From NCBI RefSeq assembly GCF_003315175.1, contig NZ_QNRQ01000003.1:413665-477664 (forward strand): a DNA stretch of 64,000 nucleotides. The letters run 5' to 3'. Below are positions 49,647-58,517 of this stretch, piece by piece (position 1 is the stretch's first letter; each line of letters begins with the position of its first letter). The notes beneath the pieces are model-generated. The model was given only the letters and a program-made list of their open reading frames with translations. It did no database searches and had not been told where the DNA came from. The position numbers and the translations under genes are program-made. This DNA is from Eoetvoesiella caeni. Lineage in GTDB: Bacteria > Pseudomonadota > Gammaproteobacteria > Burkholderiales > Burkholderiaceae_B.

Positions 49647-49733
49647 TTTTCGAAACACATCGCAAACAATGCCAAAATAAGCTCTTGTCAGCCGGCGGTA
49701 TGCTTGGCCTCAAGGTAGAAACCGGAGATATCT

Positions 49734-50087
49734 ATGGGAAAGCTTTCCACCCACGTGCTGGACACCATGCACGGCAAACCCGCCCAAAACGTCGGCATCA
49801 AGCTTTACGCCATACGCGGCGAAACACGGCACTTGCTTAAAGAAGCCACCACCAACAGCGATGGGCGCTGCGACGAGCCCCTGTTGCAGGGCGAAGGCAT
49901 GAAAGCCGGCGTCTACGAGCTGGTATTCGGCGCGGGCGATTACTTCGCCCAGAAGGGTGTAAAAATGCCGAAACCCCGTTTTCTGGATCAAGTGGTGCTG
50001 CGCTTCGGCATTGCCGATCCGACCGAAAACTACCATGTGCCGCTGGTTGTAACCCCCTGGACCTACTCAACCTATCGCGGCAGCTAG
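49734..50087 (+). CDS. uraH: 5-hydroxyisourate hydrolase
   Basis: A 117-residue transthyretin-like hydrolase that converts HIU to OHCU. The N-terminal KLSTHVLDTMHGKPAQNV contains the catalytic His, and the C-terminal tetrapeptide YRGS is the family signature. It is cotranscribed with puuD downstream (79-nt gap) and divergent from the GntR regulator. Confidence 0.96.
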   Translation: MGKLSTHVLDTMHGKPAQNVGIKLYAIRGETRHLLKEATTNSDGRCDEPLLQGEGMKAGVYELVFGAGDYFAQKGVKMPKPRFLDQVVLRFGIADPTENYHVPLVVTPWTYSTYRGS

Positions 50088-50166
50088 AAAGAACCCAACA
50101 GGCTCTCTTGCCGAATAAACCGCCGCGTCAATAGCGACCTTACGATCACGACAACGGAAGAAAGAG

Positions 50167-51402
50167 ATGGATGCATATTTAATGGAGTTCGGCAATTTGC
50201 TATTACGATGGCTGCATGTCATTGCGGCCATCGCCTGGATTGGCGAATCCATTTATTTCGTCATGCTGGACAACAGCCTGCATCCGCCTCGCGGCGCAGA
50301 AAGCAAAAAGCGCGGCGTCTTCGGCGAAATGTGGGCCGTGCATGGCGGGGGCTTCTACCATAACCAAAAGTACCTGACCAACCCCGCCGAACTGCCCGAC
50401 GACCTGCACTGGTCGTTCTGGAAGGCCTACACGACCTGGCTGTCGGGCTTTGCGCTGTTTGCCGTGCTTTATCTGGTCAAACCCTCGTTCTACCTGGCCA
50501 ATCCCGGCAGCGAATGGGCCTGGGCCGCGGCGTTGACAGGCTGGCAGGTCAGCCTTATTGCCGTGCTGTTTCTGGTGCTGGGCTGGTTTGTCTACGACCA
50601 GCTATGCCAGCGCATCAGTCCCAATATGGAAAACGACGGCGTCCTGAGCATTGCGGTAGCCGTCATGATGGTTGTCGTGGCTTACCTGAGCACGCAAATC
50701 TTCCAGGGTCGCGCCGCCTTCCTCATTACCGGGGCCGTCATGGCCACCAGCATGTCGGCCAATGTTTTCTTCTGGATCATTCCCGGCCAGCGCCGCATGG
50801 TCAATGCCTTGAAGGCCGGCGAAAAACCCAATCCCCTGGACGGCAAGCGCGGCAAGCAACGCTCGGTGCACAACACTTACTTCACCCTGCCCGTCGTCTT
50901 CCTGATGCTAAGCAATCATTACTCGTTCACGTTCTCGGGCCCGCATGCCTGGATCGTCATGAGCCTGTTCATCTTCTCGGGCGCGGCCATACGGCAGTAT
51001 TTTGTGCTGCGCCATATGGGTCAGAACAAACTCGTCTATCCCATTGTGGGCGTACTGCTGCTGGTTGTCATTGCCTGGCTGGCGGCGCCTGCCGCGCCGA
51101 AGGCCCCGGCAATCGCAAGCCAATCGGCTGGCGGTACTGCAACAACTGTCGCAGCCGTTACCAGCACCAAGCAGGCAGTGGACATCATGCATGCCCGTTG
51201 CGTGCAGTGCCATGCCGCCAAGCCCAGCCAGCCCGGCTTCGCCTCGGCGCCGGCCGGCATCCTTCTGGAAACCGAACAAGAAGTGCTGGCACACCCGGCA
51301 CTGATCAAGCAGGTCATAGCCAGCAAATACATGCCCCTGGGCAACATGACGAAAATGACCGACGAAGAACGCGCGCTCATTGCCGCCTGGCCGGGCAAAT
51401 AA
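50167..51402 (+). CDS. puuD: Urate hydroxylase PuuD (membrane, with cytochrome c domain)
   Basis: A 411-residue inner-membrane protein that oxidises urate to HIU. Eight or so helices are predicted, beginning LLRWLHVIAAIAWIGESIYF, with the family stretches SVHNTYFTLPVVFLMLSNHY and FSFTFSGPHAW-like region. After an Ala-rich linker (about residues 300-335) comes a cytochrome c domain with heme motif CVQCH. Electrons from urate thus probably enter the respiratory chain without making peroxide. Confidence 0.94.
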   Translation: MDAYLMEFGNLLLRWLHVIAAIAWIGESIYFVMLDNSLHPPRGAESKKRGVFGEMWAVHGGGFYHNQKYLTNPAELPDDLHWSFWKAYTTWLSGFALFAVLYLVKPSFYLANPGSEWAWAAALTGWQVSLIAVLFLVLGWFVYDQLCQRISPNMENDGVLSIAVAVMMVVVAYLSTQIFQGRAAFLITGAVMATSMSANVFFWIIPGQRRMVNALKAGEKPNPLDGKRGKQRSVHNTYFTLPVVFLMLSNHYSFTFSGPHAWIVMSLFIFSGAAIRQYFVLRHMGQNKLVYPIVGVLLLVVIAWLAAPAAPKAPAIASQSAGGTATTVAAVTSTKQAVDIMHARCVQCHAAKPSQPGFASAPAGILLETEQEVLAHPALIKQVIASKYMPLGNMTKMTDEERALIAAWPGK

Positions 51403-51450
51403 GTCGCTGATCAGTATCGCGCGACGCATATATTCTTGGACCAAATCCTC

Positions 51451-52092
51451 ATGACCCGCATAGCCCTCATCCACGCCCTGGCCCAATCGGTTGCACCGAT
51501 CAATCAAGCGTTTTCGCGATTGTGGCCTCAAGCCGTCCTGATGAATTTGCTTGACGACAGTTTGTCGGCCGACTTAAGCAAGGGTTCGCTGGACGAGCGC
51601 ATGAACGAACGTTTTCTTACCCTAAGCGATTACGCCGTTGGCTGCGGGGCACAGGCCATATTGTTTACTTGTTCGGCCTTCGGGCCATGCATCGAAGCCG
51701 TGGCCCGCAAACATTCGACTATTCCGGTGCTTAAACCAAATGAAGCCATGATCGGCCTGGCGGCCAAAGCCGGAAAACGGATAGGCCTGGTGGCTACGTT
51801 CGCGCCGACACTGGCTTCGATGCCCGCCGAGTTTCCCGGAAGCGTTCAGGTCGACACCGAGTTGGCGGAAGGCGCACTGGCCGCCCTTAATGCGGGCGAT
51901 GCTGCTGGGCACGATGAACTGGCGGCCGCAGCCGCCAAGCGTCTACACGCCCGCGGCTGCGACGTAATCGCGCTGGCCCAGTTCAGCCTTGCGCGGGCGG
52001 CCCCGCTGGTTGCGCAGCGAGTTCCTGTTCCTGTGCTGACTACTGTCGACAGCTCTGTCGAATTGCTGCGCACGCAGCTTGATGCCGCTTGA
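51451..52092 (+). CDS. Aspartate/glutamate racemase-family protein (one catalytic Cys)
   Basis: A 213-residue protein of the Asp/Glu/hydantoin racemase superfamily. The first catalytic Cys is in ILFTCSAFGPC (Cys74). The second, normally in the LGCTH-like motif near residue 176, reads DVIALAQFSLARA, so that Cys is absent. One-Cys members include arylmalonate decarboxylase-like enzymes. ATG 51451 is chosen over a TTG at 51436. It follows puuD by 48 nt, so a role on a purine-derived ureide or hydantoin is tempting, but not shown. Confidence 0.8.
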   Translation: MTRIALIHALAQSVAPINQAFSRLWPQAVLMNLLDDSLSADLSKGSLDERMNERFLTLSDYAVGCGAQAILFTCSAFGPCIEAVARKHSTIPVLKPNEAMIGLAAKAGKRIGLVATFAPTLASMPAEFPGSVQVDTELAEGALAALNAGDAAGHDELAAAAAKRLHARGCDVIALAQFSLARAAPLVAQRVPVPVLTTVDSSVELLRTQLDAA

Positions 52093-52141
52093 TTTCCGCA
52101 CACGATATAACAGCCCGTAGCGGCAAACGCTTAGGCACGGT

Positions 52142-53155
52142 TCAACTTACGCACAGGTAGCCGCGTGTCAGCCCTTCGGCGGCGGTTATTGAGCCACTCT
52201 CGGCAATGCGTACAGCTCCGTAACCAGGCGGGCAAGAACATGATCCAGTGATTGGGTTATAAGCCCCGGCCCCGCAGCCTGTTTTGCTATTGGTGGAATA
52301 ACCTCCGCCGCCCCTGCCTCCTGCGGAGGCCCACATTTGCGCCTGGCATACCAGCAAGCCGCCAAACTGTGCCCTTGCGATCAGGCCTTCTTTTGCACAG
52401 AACGAGCGCTCCAGCGCTTGAGCGCCGATCGAAAGATGGTCATGCACCGCAATCGATGCCTGCGCGTGTATGTCGCCGGAGACCGTAAGACTGTTCTGGA
52501 ATTGGGGGTCGCGCGAATCCCGCACGCGCAAATAGTCCGATGCCGCCAGCTGTTCGGCTGTGACCGCCATCGCGACCGTCCCGACCGGCAAAGTTTCGTT
52601 GTCCGCAAGCGGCGGATTTGGAAACTCGAAAGCGCTTCCGCCGACGACATTCGGCCGGACTTCGGTAACCGCCCCGCCCTGCCCTTGCGCCGCCAGCAGC
52701 CATTGCGCAAGCATTTGTTCGTGCGGGCCCGAAGGCACCGCGACAGAGAGAGGAATGCTGCCATAGACCAAGGCTTCAAGGCGGCAATTGCTGCCGGGAC
52801 ACGGCCCGCTACGCATTACCCGCAGCACGGCTTGCATGCCGCGCAGGCCATACTCGGGAAAGCCCGCCGACAACAGACCCGCGTTCTTGAGTTCAGCAAG
52901 GCTGGGGCGAGACCAGTCCGCATAGCCCAATTGCGCCAATTCGGTTTTAGCAACAGCCTCTTGCAAGACGGTTTTGTTCCGATCGAGATAGGCATGGGCC
53001 GCCATCCTGACCGACGACATCCAGACAGCCGCCGCCTGCGTCGCTCCGTCATTGATGCGATTGACCAACTGGCTGGCGCCCCAAACCGCAAGCAGGACAG
53101 TTATCAGCAAAGCGGCTGTCAGTTCAAGCATGGCGAATCCGCGTTGCCTGCGCAT
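52142..53155 (-). CDS. pilV: Type IVb pilus minor pilin/adhesin, PilV-like
   Basis: A 337-residue prepilin-like protein. The cleavage site RQRG^FAMLELTAALLITVLL has a Gly just before the processing point and Glu at mature position 5. A PilV-type globular body follows. The tail is Gly/Cys-rich (GCGAGAYNPITGSCSCPPGY), the part expected to sit at the pilus tip. No shufflon-like inverted repeats were found around the 3' end. ATG 53155 has GGCGG upstream. It is 8 nt after the pilS stop and closes the operon. Confidence 0.85.
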   Translation of the reverse strand: MRRQRGFAMLELTAALLITVLLAVWGASQLVNRINDGATQAAAVWMSSVRMAAHAYLDRNKTVLQEAVAKTELAQLGYADWSRPSLAELKNAGLLSAGFPEYGLRGMQAVLRVMRSGPCPGSNCRLEALVYGSIPLSVAVPSGPHEQMLAQWLLAAQGQGGAVTEVRPNVVGGSAFEFPNPPLADNETLPVGTVAMAVTAEQLAASDYLRVRDSRDPQFQNSLTVSGDIHAQASIAVHDHLSIGAQALERSFCAKEGLIARAQFGGLLVCQAQMWASAGGRGGGGYSTNSKTGCGAGAYNPITGSCSCPPGYGAVRIAESGSITAAEGLTRGYLCVS

Positions 53156-53163
53156 GCCGCCGC

Positions 53164-53748
53164 CTAGCTGCTTTGAAACACAAACGTATTGACGTCGCCT
53201 TGCGCGCATTGCGCCTCGGCGGTCAGCGCACTATATGGCGTCGCGGGGTCCTTGACCACCGCCGCCGCCTGTCCTTCGGCCGCAATTGTGATGGACTCGG
53301 ACACGCGCTGCATGATGGACGCAATGGAAGGACATGCCACGTTGTTCACCCCGGACAGCGTAATGGAGAATGCCGTGCCTGACTCGGCCGGCGCCACAAG
53401 CACTTCGCCATTGCCGCCAAGGCCATGCAGCACCCGGGTAGCCGTATCGGTGCCCGACACCGAGAAGATGCTGGAATCGCGTACAAGCTTGGCAAAATGC
53501 CGGGTGTCTATGTCGGCATAAGGCGTTGCGGAGCCATTGGGAGCATTGACCTTGGTTTGCAGAATGAAACGCGCCAGTTCCTCGCCTACCTTGGGGACTT
53601 TGTTCTCGATGACATATCCGCCAATGGCCGGAATGCTGATGATTGCCAGCAACAGCACGATAGCCGTCACAATGGATACTTCAATCAATGAAAAGCCCCG
53701 CTGACATGCGGCATGGCGGTATGTAACCATAGTAGGTATTGCAGACAT
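53164..53748 (-). CDS. pilS: Type IVb major pilin, PilS family
   Basis: A 194-residue prepilin. The site CQRG^FSLIEVSIVTAIVLL has the classic F-S-L-I-E-V start. A PilS-type C-terminal domain with a Cys pair follows (NNVACPSIASIMQRVS and LTAEAQCAQGDVNTF). The leader is about 18 residues. AGGAG sits 5 nt before ATG 53748. The gene lies between pilR (25-nt gap) and pilV. A prepilin peptidase must come from elsewhere. Confidence 0.9.
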   Translation of the reverse strand: MSAIPTMVTYRHAACQRGFSLIEVSIVTAIVLLLAIISIPAIGGYVIENKVPKVGEELARFILQTKVNAPNGSATPYADIDTRHFAKLVRDSSIFSVSGTDTATRVLHGLGGNGEVLVAPAESGTAFSITLSGVNNVACPSIASIMQRVSESITIAAEGQAAAVVKDPATPYSALTAEAQCAQGDVNTFVFQSS

Positions 53749-53773
53749 ATCGACTCCTTGAGTAAGGCCGGCC

Positions 53774-54907
53774 TTATTGGCTGGCATAAAAAAACATCAA
53801 AGACCGGCGCAACTCGTCGATGACAGCGTAGTGCCAAAGCGCCATGGCTATTAGACCGGTCAAACAACTTAGCAGCACCGCCCAGCGCAGCGCCTTGGCC
53901 TGCGCGGCCACCTTGTCCAGAACCCGGTCTTTCAGGCGCTGGCGCAACAGCACCAGCCCTTGGGCCAGGCCATGGGCCTGGGCCATGTCGCTGAAAAACC
54001 AGTACAGGTCGCGGTCGAGCAAGCCCGTGTCGAAAGTTGCAGCACCGGTCAAGCCCGCGTCCACACGGGCTAGCATGGCATCAAGATGCCAGCCCAGCCA
54101 GGGCGAAGCGCCGACTCTTTGCATCAGCAAGGCCGTGCGCAACTGGGTCGAGGCCGTATCGTTGCGCGCCAAGGCGATGGTGATAAGCGCCAGGCAATGC
54201 ACGGCGTGAACGTTGCGATAAATGCGCCACACAAAACACTGATCCAGGGTTTCGCGTAGCGGACCTGTGAAATTGGGCAGCGACCAGAGCAGCGCGGCAA
54301 AACCTGCGAAACTTGAAATGACAACAAGTGCCCAAGCCTCGTGGACGAACGTAGAGAACCTGAACAAGAAACGTGTCGATCCCGCGTAGTACTCGGGCGG
54401 CACGGCGCCGAATACTTGCTGCAACTGAGGCACCGTATACCAGGGAATCGCCAGCACCATGGCCAGCAAAACAGCCAAGGACAGAAGGGCCGACCATAAA
54501 GTCGACGACACAATGCGCCTGGCCCGCAGCTCCAGCTGCACGGCCTCGGCCAGGTTGCCAAGGGCATGCGTAAACACCCTGCCGCCCGAAAATTGCGCTA
54601 TGCGTATCAGGCCGAGTTCGGCCTGCGGCATGCATCCGAACCATGTTGCATAAAGGTCGCCCCCGGTAACCTGATAAGCCTGCGCCCAGCGTCGCGACAA
54701 GCGGCCTCTTGCAGTATGTGCACCGTAGCGCCGGGCATCCTGTTCGAAAATGTTCTTGACGGTTAAACGGCCTTGCGTTGCGGCAATAAGAACCGACAAA
54801 TATTCAAAGTAGTCGGCCCTTTGGCCGGCGAATCCCCATCGGTCAAAAAGCAGAACCGTGCCCTGAACCCACGCATCGAACGCCCGCGCCAGCGCAGGCC
54901 TTCTCAT
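53774..54907 (-). CDS. pilR: Type IVb pilus inner-membrane platform protein, GspF/PilR family
   Basis: A 377-residue T2SS F-type protein. Two repeated cytosolic helical domains and about three membrane segments are visible (LWSALLSLAVLLAMVLAIPW, ALVVISSFAGFAALLWSLPN, LRWAVLLSCLTGLIAMALWH). The start overlaps the pilQ stop (ATGA). It should form the platform on which the PilQ ATPase acts. Confidence 0.88.
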   Translation of the reverse strand: MRRPALARAFDAWVQGTVLLFDRWGFAGQRADYFEYLSVLIAATQGRLTVKNIFEQDARRYGAHTARGRLSRRWAQAYQVTGGDLYATWFGCMPQAELGLIRIAQFSGGRVFTHALGNLAEAVQLELRARRIVSSTLWSALLSLAVLLAMVLAIPWYTVPQLQQVFGAVPPEYYAGSTRFLFRFSTFVHEAWALVVISSFAGFAALLWSLPNFTGPLRETLDQCFVWRIYRNVHAVHCLALITIALARNDTASTQLRTALLMQRVGASPWLGWHLDAMLARVDAGLTGAATFDTGLLDRDLYWFFSDMAQAHGLAQGLVLLRQRLKDRVLDKVAAQAKALRWAVLLSCLTGLIAMALWHYAVIDELRRSLMFFYASQ

Positions 54908-56670
54908 GCCGATACCCGGCCGACAAGAGCGGCATGCAGACCGGCTGCGCTGTCGTGCTTTTCGAAACAACCGAAACGTTGCTCAATATCGTGCGGATCG
55001 ACCTCGCCGCGCCAGGCCTTTTGCATTGCGCAAGCGAAAGCGGACGTCATGCCCGCGCCGGAACGGTCTTGGGCCATGGCCCGCCAATAGGCAAGGCTAT
55101 CGTTGCTGCGAACGCTTTCAAGAAAGCCCGGGCTGGAAGGCGGTTCGATATATTCGGCCACTACCGTACGGCCTTTATAGCCGGCCAGCGCGGCAAGCTG
55201 GCCGGTGTGGCATTGGGGGCAGCCCAAGCGATTGCGCACGCGCAAAGCAGCCGGGTCGCCGCCGAACCGCTGTGCGGTTCGTTGCGCCCAGTACTTCCAC
55301 TGGCTGGCCGTGCGCCCCCGCATTGCCGGTACCGGCTTGCCCTCCCATAGCGCTGACGCCGGCACGGAACAAGCGGGACACAGCTTGGGCAGCAGCACCT
55401 GATAAACCAGAAGCTTGAGTACCCCCGGCGTGGCAAGGAAGTCACGCGACATTCCAATAAAGTCCGACGCCAGGCGATCTGTGATCAGCGCGGCCGACAG
55501 TGCGTGCGTGGTCGTATAAACATTGACCCCGGAACCCGCCAAATCCATGAAGGCGGCGCCAGTTTCCTTGTCGCGTATTTCACCAAGCAAGACATCGTTC
55601 ATGGCCGAACGTTTCAGAGCCCGCAGCTTGATTCCGAAGGCGTCATACTGATGAGCGGAAAAGTCGCGCACAACAGTATTTTGGATAGCCCGGGGAATAA
55701 GGTATTCGACCGGGTCCTCCAGCGTCACCACCTTGCGGTCTTCGGCAAGACGAGCGATCAGGGAAGCAAGCGTCGTGGACTTACCCGACCCTACCGCGCC
55801 GGCGAACACAATGGCTCCGCCCTCGGTTTGCATGGCTTGATCGATAGCCTGCACTTGCCGCGGCAGATAGCCCAGTTGCTCCAGAGTCAATCCTATTGAG
55901 CCCGCCTCGCGTTCCAGCAGCCTGATGCACACGCTGGGCCCCGGGTCGGCAGAAAGTGAAGCCCAGCGCAGCAATACCGGGCGCCCGTCGACTTCTTTCA
56001 GCAAGCTGCCTTGCTGCTCTGCCCCCGGATCGAACACCGCACCGTTGCCGCCGCGGATATCCATCCATGCAACCGAAAGCATATCGACCAGCATGCTGGT
56101 CGGCATGCGGCAAAACCGCTGAGGTGCGATATAGCGACCCGATATCGTGTACTTGACCTCGGAGTCGGCTTCGCCTTGCCTGATATTAATATGCAGGTCG
56201 CTGGCGCCGTGCCGCACTCCCCACTCGACCATGTCGTGAAAGGCCTGTGCCAAAGCCGTACGCGAATGCTGGCGCACCGAAGGATTCGGCCGTCCCGGCG
56301 TGCGCGGACCTACTTGATCGCGCGCGATCGCCAACAGCAGCGGTGCGGCCAGTACATAGCGCGATGGCGTTGCCATGCTGTAGCCGCAGCGCTGTATGTG
56401 CCGCGCCAGCTCATCGGCCTGATCGCTGCCTACATGCTCCGCAAGCGACAGTATGGCAACGGAGTTATCCGACAACAGCGCGGGGCACAGTCTTGCCGTG
56501 ATTTCTTCCACGCCCAGCTCGGCGCTTAAAGACCGCAGCAAGCCCGGTTCGAGCGCCAGCAACTCTTCAAGGCTGGAAATGGGCACAGCAGTGGAGGCAT
56601 CGAAACGCGATCCTGGCAAAGCGCTGTCCGGAATACGCGGCTTTGCTGGCCCGCCCCATGAAATACGCAT
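54904..56670 (-). CDS. pilQ: Type IVb pilus assembly ATPase, GspE/PilQ family
   Basis: A 588-residue secretion ATPase. Walker A AGAVGSGKSTTLAS (about 291-304), Asp box VVTLEDPVEYLIP, Walker B DVLLGEIRDKETG and His box TTHALSA are intact. Two CxxC pairs (LCPACS and GCPQCHTG) form the zinc-binding C1 motif of GspE-type extension ATPases. No second retraction ATPase gene is present. ATG 56670 is preferred to a GTG three codons earlier because AGGAAGG is properly spaced. Confidence 0.93.
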   Translation of the reverse strand: MRISWGGPAKPRIPDSALPGSRFDASTAVPISSLEELLALEPGLLRSLSAELGVEEITARLCPALLSDNSVAILSLAEHVGSDQADELARHIQRCGYSMATPSRYVLAAPLLLAIARDQVGPRTPGRPNPSVRQHSRTALAQAFHDMVEWGVRHGASDLHINIRQGEADSEVKYTISGRYIAPQRFCRMPTSMLVDMLSVAWMDIRGGNGAVFDPGAEQQGSLLKEVDGRPVLLRWASLSADPGPSVCIRLLEREAGSIGLTLEQLGYLPRQVQAIDQAMQTEGGAIVFAGAVGSGKSTTLASLIARLAEDRKVVTLEDPVEYLIPRAIQNTVVRDFSAHQYDAFGIKLRALKRSAMNDVLLGEIRDKETGAAFMDLAGSGVNVYTTTHALSAALITDRLASDFIGMSRDFLATPGVLKLLVYQVLLPKLCPACSVPASALWEGKPVPAMRGRTASQWKYWAQRTAQRFGGDPAALRVRNRLGCPQCHTGQLAALAGYKGRTVVAEYIEPPSSPGFLESVRSNDSLAYWRAMAQDRSGAGMTSAFACAMQKAWRGEVDPHDIEQRFGCFEKHDSAAGLHAALVGRVSA

Positions 56671-56675
56671 GGCTA

Positions 56676-57224
56676 TCACCTTCCTGAGGACGAATGCGCG
56701 GCCAGGCAGAGATTCAATTTTTGCGCCTGGCGTTCAAGACGCACGCAACTGGGGCTTATATCGCGCAAGACAAAAAGCGACTCGTCGGCATGGCGCTGGC
56801 CCACTGGAAAGGGCTGGCCGCGCATATATACATAGGTTGCCGAACCGACACGCACTTCAGCGGCCAGCTTCTTGCCCACCCCGTAGATGGCCTGCAACCG
56901 CGGTTTTGCTTCGCTACCCAGCACAACACTGCCCTGCGTGTCTTTTTGACCCTGCAGCTTGGCTTTGGTTTGGCTTAAGGCCAAGGCCGAATCAAGCCGC
57001 ATCAATTCGCGCACCGACATCTGGTCGAACTCAAGAGTCGGCGCCTGCGACGGCGTGGCGCGCGCCCGGCCAGCCATGGCCGCGAGCAACGCGCACAGCA
57101 TGCAAAACAGCAAGGCATCACGGCGATGACGCAGCCGCAACGGCGCCCGGCAACTGAGCCACCGCCGTATTATGCGCGGCATCAAGCGGCTTGGGTCGGC
57201 TTTCGGGTTCGGCCTGGGTTTCAT
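56676..57224 (-). CDS. pilP: Type IVb pilus protein PilP
   Basis: A 182-residue periplasmic alignment-complex protein. AGGAG 6 nt upstream fixes ATG 57224, inside the end of pilO (107-nt overlap in another frame). A long basic n-region precedes the hydrophobic signal LLFCMLCALLAAMAGRARA. The mature part has the PilP-family pattern LEFDQMSVRELMRLDSALAL followed by RLQAIYGVGKKLAAEVRV. PilP links the inner-membrane platform to the secretin in R64-like systems. Confidence 0.8.
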   Translation of the reverse strand: MKPRPNPKADPSRLMPRIIRRWLSCRAPLRLRHRRDALLFCMLCALLAAMAGRARATPSQAPTLEFDQMSVRELMRLDSALALSQTKAKLQGQKDTQGSVVLGSEAKPRLQAIYGVGKKLAAEVRVGSATYVYMRGQPFPVGQRHADESLFVLRDISPSCVRLERQAQKLNLCLAAHSSSGR

Positions 57225-58506
57225 AAAGGTCTCCTTGAAAAGACGCATGCAAGCGACTTGTTCGCACATCCACCGCTCGCGCATCGCGCAGCGACAGCGT
57301 TATTCTTTTCCAACTGATGGACTCGGTATAAGGCAGCAGCACACTGGCCGAACGCAATGGACCATCGAAGCGAACGGGTCGCGTAATATAGGTTTGCAGG
57401 TTCTGCGGGCGCGGCACCGGCTTGCCCTGCGCATCGCGCGGAGCGATCACAGCCAAGGGCATGGGGCGGCCCAACTGCAAGCTCGAGAACGCCGGTTGTA
57501 TTGCTTGCAAGGAACTCCATAAATGACGTTCGTTATGCGGGGCGCTGCGAATTCGGGCTCGAGTCAAGGACTGCGCGGTTGTTCGCAAGCGCCACGCAGG
57601 CTGCGCCTGGTCGATGGATAAAAATTCAATCGACCAGGCAGACGGTGCTTTTTCAAGCAGTGTTTCATTGCTGGCCAGCGGCTCATCACGCAGGTAGCGC
57701 GCGCGGCAATGCCAATCGCCAGCCGCTTCGGGCACACAATCGGCGCTGACCAACGACCATCCCGCAATGCGCACAGGAAGCTGGTACAAGCTGTGAAGTA
57801 CCGTCTGGGTACCCTGCACGCCGTGCACGGCAATGGCCCGGCCCGCCTGCTCTGTCGCTTGGCGCCAGGCTTGGCCGGCATCGACCGCCGGCATGGGCGA
57901 CGCAGCCGGTACGGCGGGCCGCAGCATAGCCCATGCCCGCCATAGCAAGAACGCCACAAGGGTTGCCAGCAACAACCGTTGCGCGGGCTGGGGCAATCTT
58001 CCGTAGCGTGCAACCGGCAGCAAGCGCGAATGCCCATCGCTGGCGGCGGCCAGCGCAGCCAAGGAAGGCGCCGCAGGCGACTGCTCTTCACCCAATATGG
58101 TCAACTGCGGAAAAGCTTGCTTGAGTTCGCCCAAGCCTTGTCCGGCCTGTCCCGGTGAACGAAAGATCCTGTCTGTCCGGGCGACGACCGCGCCTTCGTG
58201 GATGGCAACCAGCCAATGATGCCCCTCGGACAATTCCAGCAATAACGCAACGGTTCCCGATCCATAAAGGCGCGCAAGACTTTGCGCTGCCGAATGCAGT
58301 ATGGCCTGGCTGCCGCGATGCCGTGCTTGTATGCTGGCAAGCCCGACGGCACCGGCGGTTTCGCCGGCCACAACCACATGCGTTGCACGTCTCTGCCGCG
58401 CCATGCGATACGCCGTACGCGCCGCGCGTCCGCTAAGCAAAGGCAACCAGTCCAGGCCGAAGACCAATGAACGGGAAGAAACCGGAAGAATCAATGCGTC
58501 GTCCAT
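57118..58506 (-). CDS. pilO: Type IVb pilus protein PilO
   Basis: A 462-residue protein of the PilO2 family. A cytosolic actin-like/PilM-like N-terminal part (FGLDWLPLLSGRAARTAYRM, TVALLLELSEGHHWLVAIHE) precedes one membrane helix (LLLATLVAFLLWRAWAML). A periplasmic part with YKRIT-like beta structure follows (PYTESISWKRITLSLRDARA). Since no pilM gene is seen, the PilM-like role may be covered by this N-terminal domain. It starts 11 nt after the pilN stop. Confidence 0.82.
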   Translation of the reverse strand: MDDALILPVSSRSLVFGLDWLPLLSGRAARTAYRMARQRRATHVVVAGETAGAVGLASIQARHRGSQAILHSAAQSLARLYGSGTVALLLELSEGHHWLVAIHEGAVVARTDRIFRSPGQAGQGLGELKQAFPQLTILGEEQSPAAPSLAALAAASDGHSRLLPVARYGRLPQPAQRLLLATLVAFLLWRAWAMLRPAVPAASPMPAVDAGQAWRQATEQAGRAIAVHGVQGTQTVLHSLYQLPVRIAGWSLVSADCVPEAAGDWHCRARYLRDEPLASNETLLEKAPSAWSIEFLSIDQAQPAWRLRTTAQSLTRARIRSAPHNERHLWSSLQAIQPAFSSLQLGRPMPLAVIAPRDAQGKPVPRPQNLQTYITRPVRFDGPLRSASVLLPYTESISWKRITLSLRDARAVDVRTSRLHASFQGDLYETQAEPESRPKPLDAAHNTAVAQLPGAVAAASSP

Positions 58507-58517
58507 GGCGTGCCCGC

